From a virus: a stretch of 44,751 nucleotides of DNA. The position numbers were made by a program, and so were the translations under genes. The notes beneath the pieces are model-generated. The model did not search any database, was not told the DNA's origin, and worked only from the letters and a program-made list of their open reading frames with translations. Positions 1 through 7,339 of this stretch are shown here, one piece after another; position 1 is the stretch's first letter; every line of letters starts with the position of its first letter. The stretch is from positions 1 to 44,751 of IMG/VR virus record IMGVR_UViG_3300012683_000012. One strand, given 5' to 3'.

Positions 1-252
1 CCAAGAGATATATCCCCCTATCGCCTCGAGCCCCTTTGAGTTAGCGTCATCGGTTTAGGGTGGGAACGTGCCACCCCCCCCCCCCAACCCATCCGTCGGG
101 GACCCCCTTGGGCCGATTCTGGGGGGAATTTGGGGGAATCGGGAAATTCGCCGTCCCGGCGATGGGTTGATATCCGTGCGGCCCGATGCATCCATTATGC
201 ATTCCTACGCATTTGTGGCGCGTTTGGGCGCATTCCTGATGGCCTCAGCGCA
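1..252. other. Left-end non-coding segment with poly-C tract
   Basis: No convincing gene is seen here; short open frames on the + strand run into the leftward gene that starts at 882 and look like antisense shadows. The stretch holds a 12-base run of C at 74-85, followed by G runs near 121-127 and 132-136. Homopolymers like this are prone to sequencing error. If the genome is circular or circularly permuted, this segment joins the right-end non-coding DNA (44671-44751) to form one intergenic region between the promoter at 44635-44670 and the terminator at 253-282. Confidence 0.5.
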
Positions 253-282
253 GACGGGGCGACCATACCGGCCCGCCCCGTC
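253..282 (-). terminator. Hairpin terminator of the left leftward operon
   Basis: A perfect 9-bp inverted repeat, GACGGGGCG (253-261) and CGCCCCGTC (274-282), encloses a 12-base loop. It lies only 6 bases past the stop codon (289-291) of the leftward gene 289-882. There is no clear U tract on the leftward side, while the + side is followed by TTTATT. It could be a weak leftward or bidirectional terminator, or an RNA-stabilising hairpin. Confidence 0.45.
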
Positions 283-288
283 CGTTTA

Positions 289-882
289 TTACTTTGCCTC
301 TTCGAGCTCCTGCAGCATCCCCCCCGCGTCGATGCCCACGGTCTTGCCCTCCTCTTGCCGAATCCGGTCGATTTCCTTCGCTACCCTCTTGACAGCCATC
401 AGCCCGGCCCGCACGTCGGTCTCGGATACTTTTCTCTTGAGACGTTCCGATTCTGACAGCGCCTTCTGCATGATGTAGGTCGCGAAGGATGTCCTGTCCG
501 ACCAGGCGTTTGGATAGATCGCTTTCATCGCCCGATACAGCAGTCCCCCCTGTGATCCCGTCCCTCCTGTTGCGACGGCGTTCCACGGCCCGCCCGACAT
601 CAGCCTGTCGGCGCATTCCTTCATCGCAGCGAATTTCTCTTCTGGCGTGGCGCTAGCCCCTGTCTCAGGGTCTCGCCCGATGGCGGCACGATCCGAGACC
701 TTTTGAATCACGCCGTGTATCGCAGCACGTTGAATCAGTGGCGGCAGCATTTTGAAATCCACGTCTGCCGAGAGAACCATCATATCCACGATGAAACTAC
801 CCGCTTCGGACTTGAATTCAATCTTGCCCGAATCGTCTACCGTGTGCCCGACTACAGCGTTCTGCTTCCTTTTCGATTGCAT
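289..882 (-). CDS. Conserved phage protein of unknown function (copy 1 of 2)
   Basis: This 197-residue protein has AGGAG 9 bases before its ATG. It is a diverged relative of the protein at 40069-40632. Both have an N-terminal beta-rich part, then an AA-x-HGV-x-QK-x-D/x-AA segment (residues 52-67 here), a 'd...L..G.W' segment, a helical middle and an acidic C-terminus (LQELEEAK here, ILGELA there). The pattern 'HG.xQK..D.AA ... DPETG.SATPEEK' resembles a small protein often seen near early genes of phages; its function is not known to me. It follows 948-1121 in a two-gene leftward operon and is followed by a hairpin. The gene assignment is firm, the function unknown. Confidence 0.8.
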   Translation of the reverse strand: MQSKRKQNAVVGHTVDDSGKIEFKSEAGSFIVDMMVLSADVDFKMLPPLIQRAAIHGVIQKVSDRAAIGRDPETGASATPEEKFAAMKECADRLMSGGPWNAVATGGTGSQGGLLYRAMKAIYPNAWSDRTSFATYIMQKALSESERLKRKVSETDVRAGLMAVKRVAKEIDRIRQEEGKTVGIDAGGMLQELEEAK

Positions 883-915
883 GATCTAACACTCCTATGA
901 ATGACGCTAGCCTAA

Positions 916-935
916 CCTCCACTAGGCGCGATGTT
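916..935. repeat. Left arm of an inverted repeat flanking gene 948-1121
   Basis: The arm reads CCTCCACTAGGCGCGATGTT on the + strand. It matches the reverse complement of 1138-1157 at 18 of 20 positions, with the first 11 bases identical. The arm overlaps a separate hairpin, GGCGCG (925-930), loop ATGTTA, CGCGCC (937-942), which begins just after the stop codon of gene 948-1121 on the leftward strand. Confidence 0.75.
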
Positions 936-947
936 ACGCGCCACGAT

Positions 948-1121
948 CTAACCCCATTCCGCGAGTTTCGCCATACCCGCGTTGTATTCCTTTTCTTCTT
1001 TTGGCGTCATGTGCATTACAACCTGGCTGCTATCCTTCCCGGCCAGACAGGTTGCTATCACGATAACACGGCTCGGCCCGGATTCGTCCGAATGTGGTGT
1101 ATCCCAATGGTCATTTGTCAT
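948..1121 (-). CDS. Small phage protein, unknown function
   Basis: This 57-residue acidic protein starts with MTNDHWDTPHSDESG and then has a short hydrophobic strand (RVIVIATCLAG). I chose the ATG at 1119-1121 because GGAGG sits 5 bases upstream; an in-frame start 18 bases earlier has no such site. The gene is enclosed by inverted-repeat arms (916-935 and 1138-1157), and its ribosome-binding site lies in one of them. It is the first gene of the leftward pair with 289-882. I do not recognise the family. Confidence 0.65.
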   Translation of the reverse strand: MTNDHWDTPHSDESGPSRVIVIATCLAGKDSSQVVMHMTPKEEKEYNAGMAKLAEWG

Positions 1122-1126
1122 GGTAA

Positions 1127-1157
1127 CCTCCAAGGGCAATATCGCCCCTAGTGGAGG
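1127..1157 (-). promoter_or_regulatory. Hairpin sequestering the GGAGG ribosome-binding site
   Basis: On the leftward transcript the order is CCTCC (1157-1153), GGGC, a GATATT loop, GCCC, then GGAGG (1131-1127) and ATG (1121-1119). The outer CCTCC/GGAGG and inner GGGC/GCCC arms pair, so the Shine-Dalgarno of gene 948-1121 would be buried in the stem. This would make translation of that gene conditional. The pairing is visible in the sequence; the regulatory role is inferred. Confidence 0.5.
1138..1157. repeat. Right arm of an inverted repeat flanking gene 948-1121
   Basis: This is the partner of 916-935 in opposite orientation. CCTAGTGGAGG at 1147-1157 is the exact reverse complement of CCTCCACTAGG at 916-926. 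The arms are about 200 bp apart and enclose a single small gene. Confidence 0.75.
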
Positions 1158-1362
1158 CTAGGCATTGCGTCTGGTTGATCGACATCCTGCGCCGCTAGGC
1201 GACCCGCCATTGCGACATCCCGTTTGGTGTAGGGCGACCGTACCGTTAGCGTGGAACCAGGGGCTCGCCCCCAATCATTGGGCTATCCATGCCATACCAT
1301 TGTAGATGCAAACAGCATGCCTGACCTAATCCATTGATCCTGTTGAGGCGCCTCCCGCGATG

Positions 1363-1379
1363 TGACGCAAATTGCGTCA
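1363..1379. promoter_or_regulatory. Perfect palindrome, candidate operator
   Basis: TGACGCA and TGCGTCA flank a 3-base centre AAT, giving a perfect 7+7 dyad. It lies mid-way in the non-coding region between divergent gene sets. The size and symmetry fit a dimeric DNA-binding protein site, and no such protein can be assigned here. Confidence 0.4.
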
Positions 1380-1610
1380 GGTTGTGACGTTCTACGGCAC
1401 TGTCAGCGATTCGACAGTAAATGGTGCCCATGCATCATCGCTCTGCGCCATCCAAGGCATGAGTTAGCGCTCACTAATCATATCCACGCCCTGCGCATAG
1501 CGTCCAGCCCGATGCCCGGGGTATCAAGCGGCAGGCCGGGGTTGAGGATTGGGGGCTTTAGGCGGGGTCTCTATCCTCGCGCAAACTGGCGTAGCCAATC
1601 CGTACCCGAC

Positions 1611-1622
1611 TATGATATCATA
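1611..1622 (-). promoter_or_regulatory. TATGATATCATA motif, site A
   Basis: This is one of five copies of the palindrome TATGRTATCATA. Read on the - strand it is followed by GTCGGGTACGG, matching the tail seen at the other copies (two bases, then CG-K-N-Y-R-CG). It lies in the control region upstream of the leftward pair 948-1121 and 289-882. No good -35 box is seen at the matching distance, so it may be a protein-binding site rather than, or as well as, a -10 element. Confidence 0.6.
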
Positions 1623-1713
1623 CCCGTGCTTGGATACTCCCCCTCTCGCCGTCACAACAGCGCCAAGACTGGAAGTTTCCTTCCGATTCGTCACGCCCGA
1701 CCCCATTGCGCCC

Positions 1714-2358
1714 ATGTGGGCGACGGGTTATACTTCGGGCGTGGATGCTCTCCTCGCAGACCTGGAACGCCCGTTCCTCGAAAGAGGGGACCCGCTGCCT
1801 CCCGCCCGCGCAGCACGCCCTCTATCCCCGGGCCCCCGCAAGCTGAACTACACCCATGAGGACTGCATCGATGCCATTCTGGCGAATCCCGCAGTCACGC
1901 AGAACGAGCTTGCCGCCCGCTATGGTTATACGGCGAGCTGGATCAGCCTTATCATCAACTCGGACGCCTTTCAGGCGGCTCTGGCGAAGAGGCGGGATGA
2001 GGTCATTTCGCCCGAGCTTCGAGCAACCGTGGAAGAGCGCTTCCGTGCATTGATTACAGAGTCGCAAAAGGTCCTCCACGAGAAGCTCCTCGCCCCGAAC
2101 TGTCCGCCCGCCCTCGCCCTTGGGGTGCTGGGGACGGCATCGAAAGCGCTAGGCTACGGGGCCCGGGACCAGAGCGTCAATATCAACCAGAACACGTTTG
2201 TTGTGGCCCTCCCGCCCGCCGCCGCAACGTCGGAGGACTGGGCTCGCGGGCGCACGTTGGAGCACTCCCCCAGCGACCGTAGGTCGTCGGGCGTAGACTC
2301 CAGCCCGATCGGCGTAGCCGATAGCCGCACGCTGCCACAACCAACGGAGACACCATGA
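1714..2358 (+). CDS. terS: Terminase small subunit
   Basis: This is the likely DNA-recognition subunit of the packaging motor. The core (residues about 45-125) begins with LNYTHEDCIDAILANPAVTQ and continues with a helix-turn-helix (NELAARYGYTASWISLII), then a long helix rich in E, R and K. The C-terminus is Pro/Ser-rich. It lies directly before the terminase large subunit set. The start is uncertain: no clear Shine-Dalgarno is found before the ATG at 1714, the frame stays open back to about 1549, and GTG 1741 is another option. I prefer 1714 because motif site A at 1611-1622 would otherwise be coding, whereas the other four copies all lie between genes. The family call rests on the HTH plus position. 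Confidence 0.65.
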   Translation: MWATGYTSGVDALLADLERPFLERGDPLPPARAARPLSPGPRKLNYTHEDCIDAILANPAVTQNELAARYGYTASWISLIINSDAFQAALAKRRDEVISPELRATVEERFRALITESQKVLHEKLLAPNCPPALALGVLGTASKALGYGARDQSVNINQNTFVVALPPAAATSEDWARGRTLEHSPSDRRSSGVDSSPIGVADSRTLPQPTETP

Positions 2359-2561
2359 CTAAGAAAGTTCGGATCGAGAACGCGGACACTGCGAACTACA
2401 AGGTAGTTGTACAGATCTGGGACAAGGGCGTCCAGAATGAGAACGGCGTGCCAACGCCCGACACCCTCGTGAAGGAAATCGAGCTCGCCTACCCGACCTC
2501 GATGACGGGGGACGATATGTACCTGACCAACACGCGCTATATCGTCGTCAAGGAAGCGTGA
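2355..2561 (+). CDS. Small phage protein, unknown function
   Basis: This 68-residue protein starts at an ATGA overlap with the terminase small subunit gene. It opens MTKKVRIENADTANYKVVVQ and is rich in beta-prone residues (VVQIWD, KEIELAYPTSM, YLTNTRYIVVKEA), suggesting a small all-beta fold. I recognise no motif. Its position in the packaging module suggests a capsid or packaging accessory, but this is inference only. Confidence 0.75.
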   Translation: MTKKVRIENADTANYKVVVQIWDKGVQNENGVPTPDTLVKEIELAYPTSMTGDDMYLTNTRYIVVKEA

Positions 2562-2734
2562 TGCCATTCAAATCCGTCGCCCAGAGAGGGTTCATGTTTG
2601 CCCGCCATCCCGACATCGCCAAGCGGTGGGCCGCGGAGTATCCCTCGCAGGGCAAGCTCCCCGCCCGGGTCTCGAGCCCGCGGGCGAAGGTGGCGAGCGC
2701 CCTCATGTCCCGCCAGCCCAAGCCCTATGGATAA
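2561..2734 (+). CDS. Small basic phage protein (AQRGFMFARHP type)
   Basis: This 57-residue gene starts at a TGATG overlap with the previous gene. Its sequence begins MPFKSVAQRGFMFARHPDIA and continues with KRWAAEYPSQGKLPARV. The 'FKS.AQ..FMFA.HP.IAKRW..E.P....LP' pattern is a very common tiny basic protein encoded between terminase and portal genes of many tailed phages; its role is not established. The stop TAA at 2732-2734 overlaps the start of the next gene by 8 bases. The pattern and the coupling make it a confident gene despite its size. Confidence 0.8.
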   Translation: MPFKSVAQRGFMFARHPDIAKRWAAEYPSQGKLPARVSSPRAKVASALMSRQPKPYG

Positions 2735-2996
2735 CCCCGCTGACCCCGCAAGCTACATGGACCCCAGTCCCCTCCAGCTCGGGGGCCCTGGAATGGAAGG
2801 AAACAACGCTATGGTTGCCCGCCAAGCCGCAGCCCAAGCTGCGATCCGCCGTCTTCTCCTCCAACGCGCTATGCAGGGGATGCAGGGCGGAATGCCTATG
2901 GCCCCGCCGCCCCAGATGTTGGGGGCGCCCCCCATCCGCCCGATGGCTCCCCAAGCAATGCCGGGCCGCCCTCCCTTCGGTGGAGGATCATACTGA
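2727..2996 (+). CDS. Small Met/Pro/Gln-rich protein
   Basis: This 89-residue protein starts MDNPADPASYMDPSPLQLGG. It has a helical middle (MVARQAAAQAAIRRLLLQRA) and a low-complexity tail of M, P and G ending FGGGSY. The ATG at 2727 lies inside the end of the previous gene; an open frame extends further upstream, but that part is the antiparallel reading of the 57-residue gene and was dropped. I know no function. The composition suggests a disordered structural or assembly factor. Confidence 0.65.
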   Translation: MDNPADPASYMDPSPLQLGGPGMEGNNAMVARQAAAQAAIRRLLLQRAMQGMQGGMPMAPPPQMLGAPPIRPMAPQAMPGRPPFGGGSY

Positions 2997-3058
2997 TGTC
3001 CTGGGGTATGCTCCTCATTATACTGATCGTGCTGGCGATCTTCGCCACACCGAGCTGA
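2996..3058 (+). CDS. Tiny membrane peptide, 20 residues
   Basis: The start overlaps the previous stop as TGATG, and its own stop overlaps the terminase large subunit start, again as TGATG. After MSWG comes one hydrophobic stretch (LLIILIVLAIFA), long enough for a single short membrane helix. The double coupling supports translation, but it could merely be a spacer that keeps ribosomes moving to the terminase gene. Function unknown. Confidence 0.45.
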   Translation: MSWGMLLIILIVLAIFATPS

Positions 3059-4509
3059 TGAAACCGCCCGAAGTCATCTGGCAGCCCCAACCCGGCCCTC
3101 AGACCGACTTCCTTGAGTGCCCGATCGCGGAGATATTCTTCGGTGGGGCCCGGGGCGGGGGGAAGACGGACTCCGTTCTGGGAAAGTGGCTCCAGCATTG
3201 CTCCCGATGGGGTGCCCGGGCGAAGGGAATCATCGTCCGCCGCCGCCTCAAACAGCTCGAGGACATGATCGCCCGGGCGAAGGTCCTCTTTATCCCTCTT
3301 GGAGGGGCGTACAATGACCAGAAATCCACTTTTACCATGCCGAACGGTGCGGTACTGCGGTTCCGGTATCTGGAAAGAGACAGTGACGCCGAAGAATACA
3401 TCGGCCACTCCTATACCTTCCTCGGAGTCGAAGAAATCCCCAACTTCCCCTCGCCCGAACCGATCAATAAGCTCCGAGCAACGCTCCGCTCAGGCGAGGG
3501 AGTTATCCCCCAAATGGTCGCAACAGGCAATCCAGGAGGTCCGGGACATAATTGGGTCAAGGCTCGCTACATCGACCCCGCTCCCCGCGGGTACAAGATC
3601 CTGAAGGAAGCCTTCAAGAACCCCTTCGACGGGACCGTCATGGAGATTGAAAGGGTGTTTATCCCATCCCGCCTGACGGACAACATGATCTTGATGAAGA
3701 GTGATCCGTTCTATGTCGCCCGCCTCCAGCAACAGGGCAGCGCCCAACTCGTCAAGGCTTGGCTCGAGGGAGACTGGGATGTCGTCATCGGGTCATTCTT
3801 CGACTGTTTCGACCCTCACCGTCATGTCCTGCCCGTCAGCGTCCTCGAAACGATCCCCTACATCGCCCGCCGCTTTCGCTCTTTCGATTGGGGGTCTGCT
3901 AAGCCATTCTGCGTGGGTTGGTATGTCCTCAGTGATGGATCTTGGGGACTTCCTCCGAACGCCCTTCTAAAGTATCGTGAATGGTACGGCGCAGCCAGCT
4001 CGAATGTGGGCCTCAAGATGACCGCGGAGGCTGTTGCGGAGGGCATATCCCTTCGAGAGGAGGGTGAGCACATCGGCTATGGCGTGGCGGACCCCGCCCT
4101 CTTCGTCGAAGACGGTGGCCCCTCGAAGGCAGCCCGAATGGCAGCCCGCCGGGTCGCCTTTCTCAAGGCGGACAACCGCCGCCTCTCAGGCTGGGATCAG
4201 CTTCGGCAGATGCTCCTCGGCGAGGACGGCCTCCCCATGCTCTATTTCTGCGAGAACTGCGAGGACACGATCCGCACGCTCCCCACTCAGCAACACGACG
4301 AGGGCGAGCCCGAAGACATCGACACCGAGGGCGAGGACCACGCCGCCGACGAGACCCGCTACGCTGTGATGTCCCGTCCGCTGCTCAAGAAAAACCTCTT
4401 GAACGAGGGTTCGATGTTCCCGAAGCTTCCGGGTCAGATGTCTTGGAATGAACTTGTCGCCGGGCGGAAGGCCCGCCGTCTTGCCGCTGAGGCAGAGAGG
4501 ATCACATGA
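3058..4509 (+). CDS. terL: Terminase large subunit (packaging ATPase and nuclease)
   Basis: This 483-residue motor protein pumps DNA into the procapsid and cuts it. The ATPase domain shows Walker A GGARGGGKT (residues 29-37) and Walker B FLGVEE (121-126, catalytic Glu at the end). The RNase H-like nuclease domain opens with SFDWGSA (Asp at 277), with a further acidic GVADPALF segment. The start at 3058 is set by the TGATG overlap with the small gene before it; the frame is open further upstream, but that part reads through the two preceding genes. Length is typical. The stop overlaps the next gene by 4 bases. Confidence 0.95.
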   Translation: MKPPEVIWQPQPGPQTDFLECPIAEIFFGGARGGGKTDSVLGKWLQHCSRWGARAKGIIVRRRLKQLEDMIARAKVLFIPLGGAYNDQKSTFTMPNGAVLRFRYLERDSDAEEYIGHSYTFLGVEEIPNFPSPEPINKLRATLRSGEGVIPQMVATGNPGGPGHNWVKARYIDPAPRGYKILKEAFKNPFDGTVMEIERVFIPSRLTDNMILMKSDPFYVARLQQQGSAQLVKAWLEGDWDVVIGSFFDCFDPHRHVLPVSVLETIPYIARRFRSFDWGSAKPFCVGWYVLSDGSWGLPPNALLKYREWYGAASSNVGLKMTAEAVAEGISLREEGEHIGYGVADPALFVEDGGPSKAARMAARRVAFLKADNRRLSGWDQLRQMLLGEDGLPMLYFCENCEDTIRTLPTQQHDEGEPEDIDTEGEDHAADETRYAVMSRPLLKKNLLNEGSMFPKLPGQMSWNELVAGRKARRLAAEAERIT

Positions 4510-4739
4510 GCATTTTTAATACAAGGTTCGGCGGGGCAAAGACAATCACGACGAATGACACTGTCCTCCAAGCATACAGTGGTATCTACATTGGCGGGGC
4601 GGGCAACCTTCGTGTCATCATGGAGTCGGGCGACGATGTCCTCTTCACTGCCCCGCCCGTTGGCACAATCCTCCCGATCCGTGTAACTAAAGTCATGGCT
4701 ACGAACACCACCGCCACCCTCCTTATCGGACTCCAGTGA
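4506..4739 (+). CDS. Small beta-rich virion-module protein
   Basis: This 77-residue protein is coupled to the terminase gene by an ATGA overlap and to the portal gene by a GTGA overlap. It opens MSIFNTRFGGAKTITTNDTV and continues with a run of predicted beta strands (LRVIMESGDDVLFTA, ATLLIGLQ). It resembles small accessory proteins with a single beta-sandwich domain that occur between terminase and portal genes. Function unknown. Confidence 0.7.
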   Translation: MSIFNTRFGGAKTITTNDTVLQAYSGIYIGGAGNLRVIMESGDDVLFTAPPVGTILPIRVTKVMATNTTATLLIGLQ

Positions 4740-7033
4740 CCGCTCTGGCCGACCCCGAAGCCCCCTCCACCCGACCCGCTGAGGTCAAGCGGTGGCTTGG
4801 CGATATCGAAGCCTCGTGCAAACGCGAGGACGACTATCGCAAGGAGGGGAAGAGGCTCTGGAAGATGTACGAGGGGGAGCTCAAGGACGAGGTCCCTTTC
4901 AACATCTTGTTCTCCAACACGGAGATCCTCCTTCCCGCCCTCTATGGTGCCCGGCCCCGCCCGATCGTGCAGCGCCGTTTCAAGGACACCGACCCGCTCG
5001 GCAAAGCCGCCTCCATCGCCGCGGAGCGTATGCTCACCTTCCTCATGGACACGAATTCCGAGGAATACGACGACTTCGACACGACGATGAAGGAGAATGT
5101 CCTCGACGCCTGTGTGCCCGGGCGTGGGCTGATGGAGTTCTGCTACGATGGCAAAACGGCCCATCCGGTCGGCCCGGACGGCCAGCCCGACACCGCGGCG
5201 CCCGCCCAGCTCGTCTCGGAGTGTGTCTATCCCGAGACCTGTCTCTGGAACCGCTACACCTTCGGCTACGCGAAGAAGTGGAAGGATGTCCCTTGGGTCG
5301 CGTTCGAGCTATACTTCGAGCGCAAAGAGGCCGAGGACGAGTTCGGGCTCGAGCTCGCCACCAAGCTCCAGTACTCCACCGAGGGCGACGAAGACCGCGA
5401 GACGAAGGACAGCGCGACCCGCGAGGGAGATCGTAAGGTCGCCAAGGTCTGGAAGATCTGGGACAAGCGCTCGCGGAGGCTCCTATTTGTCTCGACTGGC
5501 ATTCCGGACTATCTCAAGGAATGCGATGACCCCTACCAGCTCTCGGGATTCTTCCCTACCCCGAAGCCTCTGCGCTTGATCGCCAAGAGTGGGAACCTCG
5601 CCCCGACTGCGCCTTACGTGGAGTATGAAAACCAGGCCCGCGAGCTCAACACTCTTACTTCTCGGATCAACTCCCTTATCAAGATGTGCAAGGTCCGCGG
5701 TGTGTACGATTCCTCCATGCAATCCATTGAGGATGCCCTCAAGGGGGAGGATGGGGACCTCAAGCCCACCGACCAGCCTTCGACCATGTCCCGAGAGGGT
5801 GGGCTGGACAAGCACATCTGGCTCATGCCGATTGACAAGGTCATTACGGTTATCCAGCAACTCTACATCGCCCGCCAAGCCTGTAAGCAGGTGATCTATG
5901 AGATCATGGGCCTCGCGGACATCATGCGTGGGTCCACCCAGGCGAGCGAGACCCTCGGAGCCCAGCAGTTGAAGGCACAATTTGGGTCTGTCCGGATGAA
6001 GAATCCCCAGAAGGAGGTCCAGCGCTACGCCCGCGACTGCCTTCGGATCATGCTCGAACTCGCGGTGAACCGCTTTATGCCCGAAACCTGGGCCAAGATG
6101 ACTGGGCTGCCCTACCTAACGGATGAGCAGGCCATGCAAGCCCAGCAAGCAGCTCAGATGGCAACCCAGCAGGCTATGGCGACAAACCAGCCTCCTCCGC
6201 AACTCCCGCCCCCTCCACCGAAGTGGAGCGATGTCCTCTCTCTCCTCAAGAACGACCTACAGCGCGAATATCGCATCGACATCGAGACGAACAGCACGGT
6301 TGACCCCGACGCTAGCGAGGCCAAGAAGAACATGGGCGAGCTGATGGCTGCGATGAGTCAGTTCCTCAACGGCGTGGGTCCCCTCGTGCAGGAGGGCGTC
6401 CTCCCGATCGAGGCCGCGAAGGCGATGCTCCTCGGCGTGGCCCGCCAGTATGAATTCGGCTCGGAGGTCGAGGACCTCATCCGTCAGATGCAGCCCCCTC
6501 AACCCCAGGCCCAAGACAAGTCGGGCGAGCAGGCCCTCGCGGCCCAACTCGCGTCGGAGAAACTCAACTCTCAGGGCTTGCAGCAGCAGAATCTTCTCCT
6601 GAAGCGCGAGCAAGACCTCAACGCTAAGGACGCCGATCTCAAGGTCAGGGAGGCCAGCCTCCAAGCGAAGGAAGAAATCCACCGAATCCAGTCGGGCGCT
6701 GTGACCACAGCCCAGCGCAACGAAAACAAGGTTGCCCTATCGCAGCACAAGCAGATCTTCGACGGGGCCGTGGGGAAGGTCCAGGCCCTGGTCAAAGAGC
6801 TCGATGGGAAGATGAAGGCTCACGCTAGCGAACAGGGCGTTCGGGACAAGGCTGCGAAGGATGTCCAGACTGCCCATGCGAAGGCCTCCGCATCGACCGA
6901 AGGTGTCCTGAAGGACCTCCACGCCGCGGTGGTCGCTCTGACCAAGGCCACCCTCGCCCCGAAGGAGCGCAAGCTTGTGAAGGACAAGACTGGGAAGACT
7001 ACTGGTATGGTCGAAGTTCCAACGGGAGGATGA
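4736..7033 (+). CDS. Portal protein (P22 gp1-like size)
   Basis: This 765-residue protein is the likely dodecameric channel at the capsid vertex. The start is the GTG at 4736, overlapping the previous stop as GTGA. The N-terminal part begins with helices (RWLGDIEASCKREDDYRKEG) and the conserved 'NILFSNTEILLPALYGARP' segment. A Q/P-rich linker lies near residues 465-495. The C-terminal 180 residues are a long coiled coil, probably the barrel. Length is close to P22 gp1 (about 725). Position between terminase and scaffold supports the call. Confidence 0.85.
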   Translation: MTALADPEAPSTRPAEVKRWLGDIEASCKREDDYRKEGKRLWKMYEGELKDEVPFNILFSNTEILLPALYGARPRPIVQRRFKDTDPLGKAASIAAERMLTFLMDTNSEEYDDFDTTMKENVLDACVPGRGLMEFCYDGKTAHPVGPDGQPDTAAPAQLVSECVYPETCLWNRYTFGYAKKWKDVPWVAFELYFERKEAEDEFGLELATKLQYSTEGDEDRETKDSATREGDRKVAKVWKIWDKRSRRLLFVSTGIPDYLKECDDPYQLSGFFPTPKPLRLIAKSGNLAPTAPYVEYENQARELNTLTSRINSLIKMCKVRGVYDSSMQSIEDALKGEDGDLKPTDQPSTMSREGGLDKHIWLMPIDKVITVIQQLYIARQACKQVIYEIMGLADIMRGSTQASETLGAQQLKAQFGSVRMKNPQKEVQRYARDCLRIMLELAVNRFMPETWAKMTGLPYLTDEQAMQAQQAAQMATQQAMATNQPPPQLPPPPPKWSDVLSLLKNDLQREYRIDIETNSTVDPDASEAKKNMGELMAAMSQFLNGVGPLVQEGVLPIEAAKAMLLGVARQYEFGSEVEDLIRQMQPPQPQAQDKSGEQALAAQLASEKLNSQGLQQQNLLLKREQDLNAKDADLKVREASLQAKEEIHRIQSGAVTTAQRNENKVALSQHKQIFDGAVGKVQALVKELDGKMKAHASEQGVRDKAAKDVQTAHAKASASTEGVLKDLHAAVVALTKATLAPKERKLVKDKTGKTTGMVEVPTGG

Positions 7034-7036
7034 GAA

Positions 7037-7330
7037 ATGGCCTCTCGCGTTGCATTGGGTCCGATCGAAACAGTTACCATAAACAACATGGTAACAGGCC
7101 CTCGGACAGCCATTGTCTTCGGCTCTTCTCCTTGTACCCTCGTTAACGCGTGTGGAGTCCGAATCCAAGTTATGCTTTCTGGAGGCACGGTGACAACCAT
7201 TGAAGCCTCTAAGGACGATGGAACCTTCGATAATGTCGGGCTGCTCGGAGGGTCGTTCCTTGTGAACCCAGGTGACACGCTTCGTGTAGCCTATGTCGTC
7301 GCACCGGCTGGTGTGTTCGCCCCACTTTAG
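7037..7330 (+). CDS. Small beta-rich virion-module protein
   Basis: This 97-residue protein has GGGAGGATGAGAA directly before its ATG, a strong ribosome-binding site. Sequence features are short beta strands (ETVTINNMV, RIQVMLSGGTVTTIEAS, DTLRVAYVVAPAGVF) and no charged helices. General composition matches the 77-residue protein at 4506-4739, so it may be another small surface or accessory domain. Not recognised. Confidence 0.7.
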   Translation: MASRVALGPIETVTINNMVTGPRTAIVFGSSPCTLVNACGVRIQVMLSGGTVTTIEASKDDGTFDNVGLLGGSFLVNPGDTLRVAYVVAPAGVFAPL

Positions 7331-7339
7331 GAGAACTTG

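Larger units (their letters stand above)
1158..1713. other. Non-coding control region with several inverted repeats
   Basis: This 556-base stretch separates the left leftward operon from the rightward packaging module. I see no convincing gene in it. It carries a GGGG-CTCG-CCCC hairpin at 1259-1270, a CCCAATCATTGGG palindrome (1270-1282), a TGACGCA-AAT-TGCGTCA palindrome (1363-1379), a CTGTC/GACAG pair (1400-1417) and the 12-bp motif at 1611-1622. I found no strong sigma70 promoter facing right, so late transcription may depend on an unusual promoter or an activator. The region is also a plausible place for a replication origin. Confidence 0.5.

Noticed and set aside
1461-1480. Stretch GAGTTAGCGCTCACTAAT resembling a lac-type operator region
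   Set aside because: Only partial symmetry, no accompanying promoter boxes, and similarity is too short to mean anything.
2626-3057. N-terminal extension of the terminase large subunit
   Set aside because: This part runs through three small coupled genes; the ATG at 3058 with a TGATG overlap gives the normal terminase start.
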